A stretch of 64,000 bases of DNA from Lentinus brumalis (taxonomy: Eukaryota; Basidiomycota; Agaricomycetes; Polyporales; Polyporaceae). Of this stretch, positions 35,715 through 47,938 are shown piece after piece. The stretch spans positions 1,116,001-1,180,000 of the forward strand of contig MARA01000013.1 in NCBI GenBank assembly GCA_001792895.1, read 5' to 3'. How positions within the stretch are numbered: the first letter of the stretch is position 1; each line of letters opens with the position of its first letter. The notes under the pieces are model-generated. The model was not told the DNA's origin. It was given only the letters and a program-made list of their open reading frames with translations, and searched no databases. The translations under genes were made by a program, and so were the position numbers.

Positions 35715-37013
35715 ATGGAAGCTCGGATGCAGCCTGACTTTTGTCCACCTTCAGACTTTATTGATATGCCAAGATCTGGCCCTTTCATTCCTGGACTGCC
35801 AAGCGGCTTGACGGGATATTTCCACCGAGATAGCTTTGACTTTCTAGATCGTGCATACGTGGTTGACTGGTAAGGCGTACTTTTTGTATGCTGTTGTCTT
35901 TCACCGTACGTTATTTGTAATATAGGGCTATCTCGAGCTTGATGTGGTTCGCAGGATGGATGATCAAAAGCCTTCCACCCTTTGAACGCGATTTCAGCAC
36001 GAAGGATCCGCTGATAGACCACAAGCATCGGCCAAACCAGTATGTCTCCCGACTAGTCGGCGACTTAAGACACTGAACACATTGTATCTATAGGATTAGT
36101 GGTGACTTCAACTGGACGGTGGCCTTCGTAGTGCCCGTCGCTATCACTGTGGTGGTCGGATTGCTACGCCGCTCAGCGCACGAGGTTCACCATAGCCTCC
36201 TCGCGCTCTACTCGGGAAGGTGAGACTCGTCTCATACGTTGTCTGGAGGCTGTGCACACTGACATCTGTTTAGGGGACTGTGCGCTCTCGTTACCGAAGC
36301 TCTCAAGAATAGGGTGGGTAAGTCGATCGTGGAGCACGGATTTTGCTGTGACCTTCAGATCTGACAGATACCCGACAGGCCGCCTGCGCCCAGACTTCCT
36401 CGACCGCTGTAAGTGGGACAAGGCTCTCAAAGCCTGCTCAGGGTATGTTATCTGTTCCTCGCAAGATCACGATACTGACGACATCTACAGGAAGGTAGAA
36501 GCGGTAATTGACGGTCGCCGTTCTTTCCCATCCGGTCACTCCTCGACCGCCTTCGCGGGGATGACCTTCCTCTCTCTCTGGCTTGCAGGAATTACCGGAG
36601 CATGGTGTCTATCGCAGCCCATGCCCGGTGGATCATTCCTAGGCAGCAAGCTCGCGAGGCTGACACTCTCGCTTCTCCCGCTCGCGTTTGCGACGTGGGT
36701 CGCTGTGTCGCGGGTGGAAGATTACGTAGGTAACCCCTGAGCCACAATCTTGCAGTGTCTCTGACTCGCTCGGCTTGCCCTGCAGCGACATCACAAGGAA
36801 GATGTGATCGTCGGCAGCCTCATAGGCATCGCCTCCGCAACCATCTGCTACCTGATATACTGGCCAAACCCATTCTCCTACCAGCCACACACCGCCCGAG
36901 TTGTGTATGGCGCCCCGGCAGCAGACCCTGCTCGGACAAGACGACCAAATCCGGAGCTATATGGGTACGAGCTGACGGGAGTGGAAAACGAGCATGCAGA
37001 GCAGAGTGTATGA
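35715..37013 (+). CDS. PAP2-family lipid phosphate phosphatase
   Basis: Integral membrane phosphatase that removes phosphate from phosphatidate, diacylglycerol pyrophosphate or related lipids (Dpp1/Lpp1 type). Seven exons: 35715-35869, 35926-36039, 36094-36219, 36274-36317, 36379-36442, 36491-36725 and 36786-37013, 321 residues in phase. The three catalytic motifs are present: KNRVGRLRPDF, PSGHSS and SRVEDYRHHKEDV, with the two active-site histidines. KNRVGRLRPDF appears only if the fourth intron uses the GTAAGT donor at 36318 and the AG at 36377-36378, which fixes that junction. About six hydrophobic helices flank the motifs. It starts 214 bp from DNMT5, head to head. Confidence 0.93.
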
Positions 37014-37139
37014 TTCCGAGAAGAAAGGAAAACAGGAACAGTCCTCGTTGTGACGTGGCCATATTTCTACGTGCTGACTCCATGCTATCGTGTGCGGACT
37101 GTGGACTATAGTGATACAGTGAAACGGAACAACAGCAGA

Positions 37140-40100
37140 TCATGCAGGCCCGCGAATGAACACCCATCTGTCCCCGACCTTCTGCATCCTGCCTCTCGAC
37201 GAGACGCTGCCGTCACCGCCGCCTCCACTACCTGCGTCTTGATCCATCGCCATGTCCTGAGGTGGCTGCCACGAAGATTGCTGATGACGCTCTTGTGACT
37301 CGTCTGGCCACGAAGCACCCCCATCGTTCCCACTCCCTGTGAGGGTGACAGCGTCTGTCTCCTGGTAGTCATTGTATCCGGGACCATATCCCCGTCCACT
37401 TCCAGCACCCGCACTATACGCACCCCGGGCATTGCCGCCGTATCCAGGACCAGGTCCGGGACCTTGATCCCCACGTCCATATCCGTGTCCGTGCTCGTCG
37501 CGTCCATGGTAATCACCGCGTCCGGCCCCGCGTCGTGGGCCATCTCCGTAGTCGCCGCGGGCATTCATACTTGAGCCTTGATCGTAGCCGCCACGTCCAA
37601 AGTCTCCTCGTCCGCGCCCGCCACCTCCTCCATACCCACCACGTCCTTCTCCGTATCCAGCCCGTCCTTCAGGGTAACCGCCACGTCCTTCCCCGAGCCC
37701 GCCACGTCCTTGGTCCCCTCCACCTCTTCCTCGCCCGTACCCTCCGCGCCCTCGGTGGTCCCCAGCACCTCCATCCCCGCCTCCACGTCCACGCCAGCCT
37801 CCACGCTGTCCATACCCGCGATTCGGGACCCACTGCCTGTCTTGGTCCTGATCCTGCCACCCCTGCGTCGGATGGTCGTAGGTGTCTCGTCCCTTCGTGG
37901 GCGACGAACTCTGACCTTTGCCCTCGTACCCGTTTTGACTGGGCCCCGCGCTCGAGCCGGACACAGACGGCGGCAGAGGGACACTACCCATCACGAACTG
38001 CATGAGCTCATCCTGCGAAGGCATTGACCCATGTGTGACCATCCACGCCTTCCCGAGCGCGACCCAGGAGTCAGGCTGCGAGGGATCAAACGACGAACGA
38101 TCAAACGCGTCCAATCCAACGTCGCCTCGTGTGGCGGAGGCAGATGCGCCAAGTGGGCGGGCCGATGTACTCGGGGATAGCGAGGTGGATGCAGACACAG
38201 ACGTCGATGTCGACGGTTCCGAAGGGATGTTGTAAGGATGCGAATGCTGATCCGGATATGATTGGGGCGAGGCGGGCCATGATGATGAGCGGCTGGATTC
38301 TCCGGTGCAGCAGAGTCACGGTCAGACGCAGTGAACGATGCAGAGCGAGGCGGGACCGGGGAGCCACTGCGCCGTCTGCCTGGCGGCCCAACAACGTCCG
38401 AGCCGGGAGTGGGTGGCCTCAGCTCGCGTCCGAACTCGTCTAATCCGCTAGCATTGTCCGCGTCGGGCCCGGGTCCATACGGTTGCCTTGAGTCTCGCTG
38501 GCCGTCCTGGTAAGGCGGACGCCGTGGGGGACTGTGAGGACGCGCGCCCCGTCGGTTCGACGCCATATCCCCGTTTCGAAAGCGGCCGGGCGGGCTGCGC
38601 GAGCGGCTGCCTCGCTTGCCACGAGGCTCATGCGGGCCACCTGCATCGAAGTCTCTGCTTCTGTCTCGGAAGTGGTTGTACTCGCTGGGACCTCCGCGGT
38701 CCTCACGACCCCACCTCCCGCGCCCGCGCCCTCGTCCAGGCCCGCCGCGGTCGGGATAACCCCCTCTCTGGCTGAGGGCACCGCCACGACGGGGATCGTG
38801 TGTGGGATGCTCGGTCGCGTGGGCGTATTCCGGGAAGTTCTGGCTCTGGTTATGGTAGTTGTCGCGCGGATAGCCGCGGTCTGGTGGACCGTCGTACCGG
38901 CCAGCCAGCTGCTGTTGCATCCGCTGCTCGGACTCGCTACGAGACGCATACGCATTGGGAGGACCGTAATGATCATCTCGATACGGCAGAGGCTGAGGCT
39001 GCGGGGGCCCGCCGGGTACTACAGGCACGGCATTCGGTGTAGTCAATGATGGCACTACGGATGCGGATACAGGTACGGGCTGCAAAGAAGCTGCATTTCC
39101 CTGAGAAGCCTGAGCCAGCTGTTGCAGCAGCGCGAGCTGATTGGCGTCCAGCACAGGGACCGGCGCAGGCGGAACGGGGGCGGCAGCGTAGTGTAATGGT
39201 GGTGGTGCTGATTGGCTGTACAGATCTGAGCATATCTCTTGCGCAGGTGTGGGGTTGTCTCACCTTGCTGGTATGGGAGGACTTGCTGTGTTTGCGGCCT
39301 GGCTAAGCAGCGCCAACAGTGTTGCTTGAAGTTGTGTGTCCACGAAGCCAACGGGGGCGGCTGAGGGCGGGACTACCGGGACGGGAGAGACAGCAGGCGC
39401 GCTGGGCTGGACTGGCGGAGGAATCGCTGATTGGTCTCCTTTGTCGGGTTCTGACGCAGACAAAACCATATTTCAGTTCGTATCTCACGATTTCAGGGTC
39501 CGATGGTGGCAAATAAATGGATTGCGTAGGAAGATGTACTTAGCGAACCGGTCAGACAAAGCATAAGCACCTTTCTCGTTCTCTGCCTCCTTCAGCATCG
39601 CGAACAGAGGCGACAATACAGCCGAAGAGAACGTATTCTGCTTCGTCCAGATGTCCAGGATCTTCTTGGCCTTCTCCTGCAAGTCGACACAAGGATATCG
39701 TCAGGATACAGCTTCTAAATCGCCACGAGCTAGAGGAAGAGTATAGCGCCGTCATGTGACGGAGTAATGAGCTCGGCGCGACGCGTCCCCAGAACGCAGT
39801 GAAGGTATCTAAAGGTCAGTAACAACATACTGCAGCCTGCGGGCGGTAATCGAGCCGGCATGCGCACGATTACGGTCAATAGCCTTGTGAAGATACTGTT
39901 GCAATGGTCGTGCGAGATATACCAAGACCCACACGGCTCGTTGCAGTTGTCCGGAGCATGTGGTCAGTAACTCCACGAGCGTCGACCCGACACCCCTTTC
40001 ATGAAATTCTTGACAGGGTCGGCCGGTAAACATAGCTCGGACGGGGCAGGTATATATGCTTGTGCGGAACGTCAGCCACACGACAACGGTACTAACCTTG

Positions 40101-40594
40101 ATCCCTGAAATAACCAGGTCCCGAAACAGCCCGTCGAGGACGCCCTGTATTTTCAGCAGGAACGTCGCACAGTTCCCCTGTTCCGCGTTCACGTCCGCGA
40201 CGACATGGTTCTTGTTCACCTGATGTCGCGCCGCCCGCGCCAGTGCATCGAACGCGTACAGGCTCCAGACCTTCGCGCTTGCAGAGAGCCCTTTGTGCGT
40301 CCTGTAGAGTATGGACACCATCTGCGTGTCGTCCTGGTGCAAGCAACCACGTCAGTCCGGCGTGCGCGGCGGTGTGAAGCATGCGCGCGCCTCATACGCG
40401 TGGCTATTGCAACAATGACGTACCTTCATGCATTTCAACGCTACCCCCGTCAATGTGTTCATCTTCGTCTGCGAGAGCTGCTTCGCGTTGACCACATCCT
40501 TCAGTGCAGTCTCAAAGGCCTTGATGCAACAACGATGGATCAGCACTGCCGATCTCCGTGGCACAACAATCATGCGCACCTCTATCGTTGCCAT
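37140..40594 (-). CDS. CID-domain (RNA polymerase II CTD-binding) protein with Arg/Gly-rich tail
   Basis: Probable transcription termination or RNA-processing factor. Resolved exons (complement): 40594-40580, 40519-40424, 40333-40097, 39676-39571, 39450-39264 and 39215 to about 38300. The first four give a CTD-interacting domain (FETALKDVVNAKQLSQTKMN, KVWSLYAFDALAR, KKILDIWTKQNTF), as in Nrd1, Seb1 and SCAF4/8. A small exon may be hidden between 40096 and 39677. Then come a Pro/Gln linker, an SR/RG-rich region, a conserved-looking WVALGKAWMVTHGSMPSQDELMQF segment split near 38060, and long RGG repeats up to the stop at 37140. The frame switches by one between about 38320 and 38190 with no good intron, so a 1-nt indel or an unusual small intron is present. 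No RRM was found, unlike Nrd1/Seb1. Confidence 0.8.
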
Positions 40595-40915
40595 ATGTGC
40601 AGTGTTGGCGACGATGAAGGGGTATACACTGACAGTCGACGAGAAGGAGAAGAGGACAAGGGCGCAAGCGCCGCCGGCGCTGCTCGCTCTTGTTGAGGGT
40701 GGTCCGTGCGCTCGCGTGATCTAACCACAGATAGACGCTCAATATTCTGCCGCCCTTCGAGCGCAGAGTTGCACGAATTGTATATCATCAGTCCAACAGC
40801 CAGGCGGAATCACACTACGTAGAGGTACGTATCATAAGTATGTACAAGACACAGAGAAAGGGAAGCACATAGCCCCGAGTAGAAGACGAGAAGCAAAGTA
40901 CACATGTAGCTGGTA

Positions 40916-43900
40916 TCATGATCCGCGGACAGGATGTCCATGCTGAAGCTTGTTGATCGTGTTCGTCCGCAGCGGCGTGTCCGCGAAGAGCGCCTTCACG
41001 AGCTTCACAAGCTCCTCAATCTCGAAGTCCACCAGCGCCCCTTCTTCGAACAGGTACGAGATGTCCGCAATGGAAGCCTCCTGCAGAAGCGCATCAAGTC
41101 AGCGACATCCAGGAAGACACAGAAGATGAAAACGGACCAGAAGCTCGGAAAGGTATGAGAACTTGAGCCACGAGGGTACGTGCGAAACGACGAAGGACGG
41201 CTGCTCGGGATCCTCCACAAAGAGGCTCTCCAGGGCGTTCAAGATGTGGCAGAGTTCACTTAGCCGATGGGATTCTACCTCAGTGATGTCCTCGAGAGCA
41301 AGTATGTCAGTCAGGATGCGTGATAGCGCAGCTTCCACGAGGGACCCAAGAGCATCGAAGTACCTGCTCTTCGGCAGGACCGCCTGCGGTAGTAAGAACG
41401 TCCCGTCAGAACTTCAGTTGAAGCGATGGAAGTCAGGTGGACTACCTTCCACTGCGGCGCGACTCGACGGATGCGGTGGAGCACTTCATTGACCGCGGTC
41501 TCGCACTCATCGAACCGCTCTTGATGAGTCGTATCGATGAAGCCGTTGGCGTTATCCAGCAGCTCGTCAATCAACCTCTCTTCTCGAACCTGCGAGGTTC
41601 ACTCAGCTTCGTCCACACCATTCAACGAAGCGGAAGCACTCACGATCGTCTGCTCGAACCAGCTATCGGAAAGCACCCTCAACCTCTCCCGGCCCTCCTC
41701 CAACTTATCCCTCGCACCCGCCTTCGGCCCGCTCAAGCCCGCGACGATGCGCTTCAGCTCCTGACTGACGTACAAGCAGTCATTCGAGAAACGCATAGGC
41801 TCCTTCACCGACTGCTTCAGTACCGTGGCATTCGCTACTGGGACGAGGGCTCGGAATAGTTCCAGTGCCATCGGCGCAGCCTGCGTGATGACGCTCCCTG
41901 GCGTAGTACCCAAGATCCCGGAGGACACGAGCTCTGCGCCCTCGCGTAGAATGTCCTCAACAAGCTGCAAGAGCTCTTTCGTGCGCCCTGACACGGCATA
42001 GGTCTCGGTGGCTGGAATCAGCACCGGGGCAGGTGGTGGTGGTGGTGGGTTCTTGGCCTTGGCCACGACAGGCTGAGACCGAGGCGGCTGAGGAGTGGTG
42101 TGGTGGATAGGAACGGTAGGACTCTGAGGCGGAGCTGGCGAGCTAGGCACGCTCTTCGCCCCCAGTCGCTTCGCGAGACCTTTCGCAGGCTTCGGTGCGG
42201 GACTGGGCGGGACGGGCTCAGGCGCGGAAGGCTTCTCATCCCAGGCGTCATCCCATGCAGACCCGTCATCCACTTCTGTTGGCTCGATATCTCCATTCCA
42301 GCCCCACGGATCGTCCTCCGCCGCGTCTTCCGTGTCCCCAGAGGGTTCAGGTTCGGGCGCTTTCGGCGGCTCTGGCACTGGCTCGGGTGCGGGCTCTTGC
42401 TCAATATCGTCGTCGAAGCCCCATTCGTCCGTGGACGTATCGCTCTGGCTCGGGGTGTCGTCGCCCTGAATGGGAGACTCGTCGGCAAAGCCCCACGAGT
42501 CGTCATTTGCCTCGACCGCCACAAATTCCGCGGGTTTGCCATTCGCGACAGGTCTGTCTACCACGTTGATGGGGAAAGGTACGTTCTCGACTACTAGGGG
42601 GACATCGACGTGGAACGTGCTGCTGTCATCAGGAGGGCTGACGGCAATCGCACGCGCCCGGTCGAGGATTTCGGCTCGACGCTTGCGCTCGTAGTGCAGA
42701 CCGACGTTGTCCACCCATGTCTTGATGCGAGCGTCCGCCCCGTTGTCGCCAAGCATCTTCACAACCACCTCATCCTCCAGTGTCGCAGCTTGCTTCGCCA
42801 CCCTGAGAAAGTCTGGAAGTTGCGCAAGTGTCGAGGGAACGTTGGGCAGGAGAAGCTGGTTCAGAACGGCAGTGCGAATCGGCGCGCAAAGTGACAGGGG
42901 AAAAGAGGTACGTTCTGCTGGAGGGAGATGCGGGAACAGGTTACTGTGTAAGAACGCGATGACGGTGGTCAAGTTCTCCAAACGCAGGGAGAGGTCCTCT
43001 GTGCCGGGTGGCGCTCGTTGCATAGACAGCTTGTACTCCGAAGTCCCCGTGAGGTGAGTCGCCGCTGCCTGGTAGATCTGAACGGGCTGCTTCAGAACGT
43101 ACTCGACGCAATGGGTGATGATGTCCCGCCGCAGCGTCGATAGATGCATCGATAGAGCTGAAGGAGACATGGAGGCCAAAAGGTCAGGGAGCGCGATGAC
43201 AGTGTCAATGTTGTCTTCCGGTAGCGTACTGCGAACCCATACGCCGTTAATTTGTCTTCGAGGCAGCACCGCCTGGACGTAGGGTCGGATTGTGACTTCG
43301 GACGCGGAGACGACGATACTGCGCGAGTAGGCGTCCAATAGTTGCTCCTCTGTTCGATTGCGCAGCGCAGTGGACTTCCGCTGATCCCGCTCAAATTCAG
43401 TTTGCTTCGCTGAATTACCAAGACTGGACGTACCTGCATGTCTGCCATCACTTGACTCTTCGAGAGCGGCTCCGGCGCCTGCTCGATGCATTTATGCAAT
43501 GACGAGGATGCTCTCGTCGCCTCCGCGAGCTCAGCCTCCTCGACCAAACGCGTCAAATGCCGCAGCTCATTCCTGCACTGGAGCAAATGAGCGAGTGCAT
43601 CATGTCGCGCGCGTGCATCCGCGTTTTGCTGCGCGAGTGCAGCGTGGCTTTCGAGCGTGGTGACTAGGTTGGGGATGAGACCTGACTTCAATGCGTTCAG
43701 CTCGTATTAGAAGCGAGGACACAAGTCGGCTCACTTGCGGGTCGAAGATGCTCTCGCTGAGGGTGTCGACATTATCTGAGAGGGCCCGCATGCGTTCCTG
43801 AACGGAGATTGAGGTTGCTAGTTGCCGTTCGAAGTCCGGCAGATCTCCAGCTATGCGCTCATGAATGCGAGCCTGCGCGTGCGTTAAACAGAATGCAAAC

Positions 43901-44088
43901 CCTCAATACAAACAGAGAGAGCGCACCTTCGTCACTTTAATAGTGTCATCCAGCTCCGCAACCCAGGACGATGCCACTTCAGCTCTCAAGGCCTTCGATG
44001 ATGTTTCCGATATCTTCGTCAATATTTGTGTGGAGACATCGCGTGCATCCTTCTTGCGGGGTAAATGGGTGGGCAAAGGGAAAGCCAT
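40916..44088 (-). CDS. Zw10/Dsl1-family vesicle tethering protein
   Basis: Subunit of the Dsl1/NRZ complex that captures COPI vesicles at the ER (Zw10 also works at animal kinetochores). The first exon is 44088-43927, the next begins ARIHERIAGDLPDFERQL, and later exons follow to the stop at 40916-40918. The large central exon covers about 43450-41600. The N-terminal half is helical with SGLIPNLVTTLESH. The middle is acidic, with four Trp motifs (DDSWGF, DEWGFDDD, DPWGWNGD, AWDDAW), resembling the acidic lasso of yeast Dsl1 that binds coatomer. The C-terminal half holds the conserved Zw10 end (ISYLFEEGALVDFEIEELVKLVKALFADTPLR). Not all intron borders were checked. It is divergent from CRIPT, 357 bp away. 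Confidence 0.85.
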
Positions 44089-44445
44089 GTCGTTCAGAGG
44101 TAGTGTGGTTGTCGTCAACACCGCGCAAGCATGGTACTTGATACACCTGGACGAGTAGCGTCTGAGTTGCGCTTGTTTCTATCGAGAACAGCCGAGACAG
44201 TAGAGCAAGTGAAGCCCGAAGGATATGGCGAACGTAGTGGCACAAGGAAGACCAGGACAGCAGCGAGACGGTGGCAGGTAAGTTACAGTAAGTATGAAAG
44301 ACAACAGCACTCCAGTCTCTGCAGAACACGTCGGCGCGTCATGCATAGTTAGCGCTTAATGAGCTGCTGACGTAAGCCGCGGGCTGTTCATGGCGCCAGC
44401 TGCCACTCAGCGGGTGCTTAACTCACCTCTCCTTATACCACCACG

Positions 44446-44914
44446 ATGGTCTGCAAGAAATGCGAGAATGTGAGCGTACAGTAATCTGTCTCCTAATTAC
44501 GAGTGCTGACAAGCATGTTTCTTGCAGAAAACCTCGAAGCTTGCTGCGCCTGACCCGTTCAAGTCGACATCCCAGGCTATCAAGGAGGGGTCGCGGAAGG
44601 TGGGAGAGAACAAGCTCTTGGGCAGGCCGGGAAGCTCCAAGAACAGGTTCCAGGTGCGTTCGGTGTGTTATATTGAATCTGTAATGACTGTGCTGACCGG
44701 AATCATAAGCCATACCAAGGTAAATGTAAGGACTGCAAGTCTTCAGTGACGCAGAACAAAGCCAAGTATTGCCATGGTGCGTTCATCTTGTGCGTTGATC
44801 TCCTTGCCTCGCGTTCTCATCTATCGCTCAGGTTGCGCGTACAAGCGCGGTGTGTGTGCAATATGCGGCAAACAAGTCCTTGACACGACCGGATACGTCA
44901 TGTCGTCCAAGTAG
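44446..44914 (+). CDS. CRIPT: CRIPT homolog (cysteine-rich, minor spliceosome-associated protein)
   Basis: Four exons: 44446-44469, 44528-44653, 44710-44776 and 44832-44914, 99 residues, the size of animal CRIPT (about 101). It begins MVCKKCE and carries four CxxC pairs (CKKC, CKDC, CHGC, CAIC) plus the family signature YCHGCAYKRGVCAICGKQVLD split across the third intron. CRIPT was named for binding PSD-95 in neurons, but the fold is conserved in fungi and plants and has been linked to the minor (U12) spliceosome. The animal PDZ-binding C terminus is not present here (it ends VMSSK). Confidence 0.95.
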
Positions 44915-45197
44915 CGGACGATCCGGAGCTGTGACACTTCCCTTGCATCACCGTGGCGGATGGCGTGGACTCACTAGAGGTGTATCATGAGGCAACTGTA
45001 CGTTATGTATTCTAATATATTACCACTGTCTTCTTCGCTTTGATTTGAATCGCTGCTTCTCCCGGCCACCACGAGTGAGGGCGCAATTCCCATCCGAATC
45101 CTTCGCCCTGAACACGGGCGTAGTGTCGAACGTGCCAGCGATCAAACCTTCCCGTCTATAGACACGTCGCAGGTAATGTCGTCACATCCACACTTTC
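44915..45197. other. intergenic region
   Basis: 3' flank of CRIPT up to the start of the tandem duplication; nothing recognised. Confidence 0.4.
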
Positions 45198-45727
45198 TAC
45201 CATGCTACGGTCGGTCGTCCATCTGGCCCTGGTATGCAGTCAGCCTGAGCGATGCTAATCAAGCGTTTTTATTCAGCAACGGGCCACGTATCCCGAGAGA
45301 CGATACAAAAGCATCAACAAGGACAGCACGAGGACAACAAGTATGAACTGACAACAAGAGGAGAGCATGAGCAACAGCGCAACGCGGGACAAAATGCAAC
45401 ACAACAGCAGGGTATAACTTCAACAACTCCGAGCGAGGGACAACACAATGTACCGGTCACTATACCATGCTACGGTCGGTCGTCCATCTGGCCCTGGTAT
45501 GCAGTCAGCCTGAGCGATGCTAATCAAGCGTTTTTATTCAGCAACGGGCCACGTATCCCGAGAGACGATACAAAAGCATCAACAAGGACAGCACGAGGAC
45601 AACAAGTATGAACTGACAACAAGAGGAGAGCATGAGCAACAGCGCAACGCGGGACAAAATGCAACACAACAGCAGGGTATAACTTCAACAACTCCGAGCG
45701 AGGGACAACACAATGTACCGGTCACTA
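45198..45727 (+). repeat. perfect 265-bp tandem duplication
   Basis: Two head-to-tail copies (45198-45462 and 45463-45727). I saw no mismatch between them. Each contains an open frame starting MLIKRFYSATGH and rich in Gln, Glu and Asn on the plus strand; I regard that as incidental. The right end of the second copy coincides with the stop codon of the adjacent minus-strand gene, so the first copy lies in its 3' flank. Confidence 0.95.
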
Positions 45728-47179
45728 TGGCGCCGAGCTTCGCACATACGACACCGGGAAACGGCAGGAGGCGTCCCCAGGTGCGAAGTCTGATGTCTCC
45801 AACTGAAGTCCGAGCCCTGACACGCTCGAGCAGTTCCGACAACCGAGCACACGTTCCACTTCAGTCTCTGAGTCACCCGAATTCGAGTCTATGTCGGCGG
45901 TGTGGGGTCTCATCTCGGCAAAGTCTGCCAGCTCGCCCAACAGTCGCGACTCGGGACTGCCATATCGCAGCGTTGGAGAAAGCGTCTTGGCAACCGTGTC
46001 CTGTACGGCGGCGAGATCAAGGTGCACCTCGAGGCCGGTGAGTACATGCAGTGTTGGGGATAGCTCGCATTTCGGACCACCGCATGGATTAAGCTGCTCC
46101 GAACGCGCTTGTTGGGCCTGGTGTGTGCCATCCTCGCCGCGTTCATGCGATACATCCAGTTCGCGAGGAGGGATGGGGGACTCGATGCCGGTCTGCGGAC
46201 ATCGTAGTGAGCTCTTGTTTGAGAAGCACCGGCGATGAGACGTACCTCTGGGGTGACGACATCTGTGGATGGACCAGGGGAAGGTGTATGCCAAAGCGAC
46301 TGAGACGTCTCTAATGGAGACACGGTCCTCCGATATGATTTGAATGCGTGGTGTGTCTCAGGCAGTCGCAGGGTCGGAGGCGGATCTGGAGTCTGAGGGA
46401 GAGGGGTGGCGTCGGAGTCAACGGTCATGTCCGCAGAGTCGTCCGAACTCAACTCGGGTGTCGGCGAGGCGACCAAAATCTGCCATGTGCAACGTTAGCT
46501 TGCTTGTGGTATCAAGGGCGCGGAGTCTGCATACCTGAGGCTGGGATGAGCATCGCGTCGCGGTTCGGCGTCGCTTCACGGTGGTCGTCCCCTTCTTCCT
46601 GGAATCGTTCTTTGGCTGATGTTTCCGCTCCCAGTGTTTCACGTAGTGGTAGACCTCATACACACCGTGTTTCTTCCCGCGGAGCTCGATCACTTTGTCG
46701 CAGGGAGTGCAGTACACTTGGCTAGCATCGAACCACATGATGTGGTCGCACCGATTGAGAAACATCCACCGACGTACTTGCTCCCGAGTACTCAACAAGT
46801 TTTTTTCATTGGTTCGACTGATGGGACGACGCATGAGCAGCACATACTGTAGGCCGGGAGGCCCCGCATGCCACATACCATTTGTCCGACTTCGGAGAAC
46901 GCGGATGAGGAAGTAGCTCCCAGTCCTCGGCTAGCATTGGTATCTCAAAGATCACCAGCTCATTATTCTCCGTCCCCTTCTCGCAGGGCTTTGAGAAAGC
47001 TTTCTTGGCCTTCACACTAGTGGTCGAACGCTTGCGGTGCGGAATGCTTGTTGTGGCGGGACCAGCCTGTGGCGGCAACGAAGCAGCCCTGAAAGGTTGC
47101 AAGTCAGCCCTCTGATGTAATGACGTGGTGTGCTCTATCCTCACTGGGATGCGTTCTTAGAGGAGCGAGTCTTCACCAT
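45725..47179 (-). CDS. C2HC-module protein, array member 1
   Basis: First of four tandem paralogs of unknown function. Exons (complement): 47179-47145, 47088-46879, 46817-46535, 46479-46246 and 46192-45725, 409 residues, all in phase. The 12-codon first exon reads MVKTRSSKNAS, nearly the same as member 2. A basic linker ends SDK at a phase-2 junction, as in member 2. The module exon has the preceding LLSTREQVRRWMFL segment and the Cys pair CTPC, but the spacing to Trp is 22 and not 16, and the following ligands are altered (WERKH), so zinc binding is doubtful. The C-terminal half is disordered, with SPTPELSSDDS also seen in member 3. A basic KRRR cluster hints at nuclear location. Confidence 0.75.
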
Positions 47180-47938
47180 GGTGGGGAGATGTGTTACTCG
47201 GTGCAGGGAGTTCGGGGAGGCGAATTGAGGGGCGTAAAGTGAGGCGTTCCTGTCTCCATGGCGTGCGTTTTGTGCAGTTGTGGAAACACAAATACACGAA
47301 GCGGGAAGGAGTGGGCGTTGTGTCCTCTTGCAGAGCCCTGGTACACTTGCCGAACGCGGGTCATTGTCTCGAAGAGGGGAGACAACGGGACCGGGCAACT
47401 GTGGCGGAGCAGAGCTCCGCCTTACTAGGCTTCTGGTCCCTTGCCTCTTGCCTTGTACAGCAGCAATTCGCAAGTGAATTTACTCATGTTCGACTCATGA
47501 GCACTGCGGAGGGAAGATGAGCGTTCGCTACAGCCTGCTACAATACTTGCGGATGGCGGTCGTTATCAGGCCTAGCGGCTGGAAATCAAATACGGTGGGC
47601 GTTTGCCTTCATTAGGCGCGATAGCGTCCGAGTCAGTGCTGTGCTTTGTACCATGTGCATGCAGCTCTCTGGCTCGTGCACAATCTATGTGTTGAGCGAC
47701 GTTATACAGGTTTGTATCATCTGGCGGACAGGAATGCAGACCGGCTCAAGGCGGCATGGCAAGCCACTGACACAGCGATATCTACTGGGAACGAGTGCGA
47801 CACGAAACAAATAGTATTGTCGATATGACCGCACTGACGATTGGGAATGCAAGAGATAGGCATGCCTACTACTTAGTAGGACATCCGCCCCAATTGCATT
47901 CCGAATTGGGACTGAAGGGTGTAAATACTCGGGTACTG
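47180..47938. other. intergenic region between array members 1 and 2
   Basis: Promoter of member 1 and 3' flank of member 2. No domain seen in its short frames. Confidence 0.4.

Noticed and set aside
45252..45720. Gln/Glu-rich plus-strand frames in the 265-bp duplication
   Set aside because: They exist only as duplicated copies, lack splice or promoter support, and lie in the 3' flank of the minus-strand gene.
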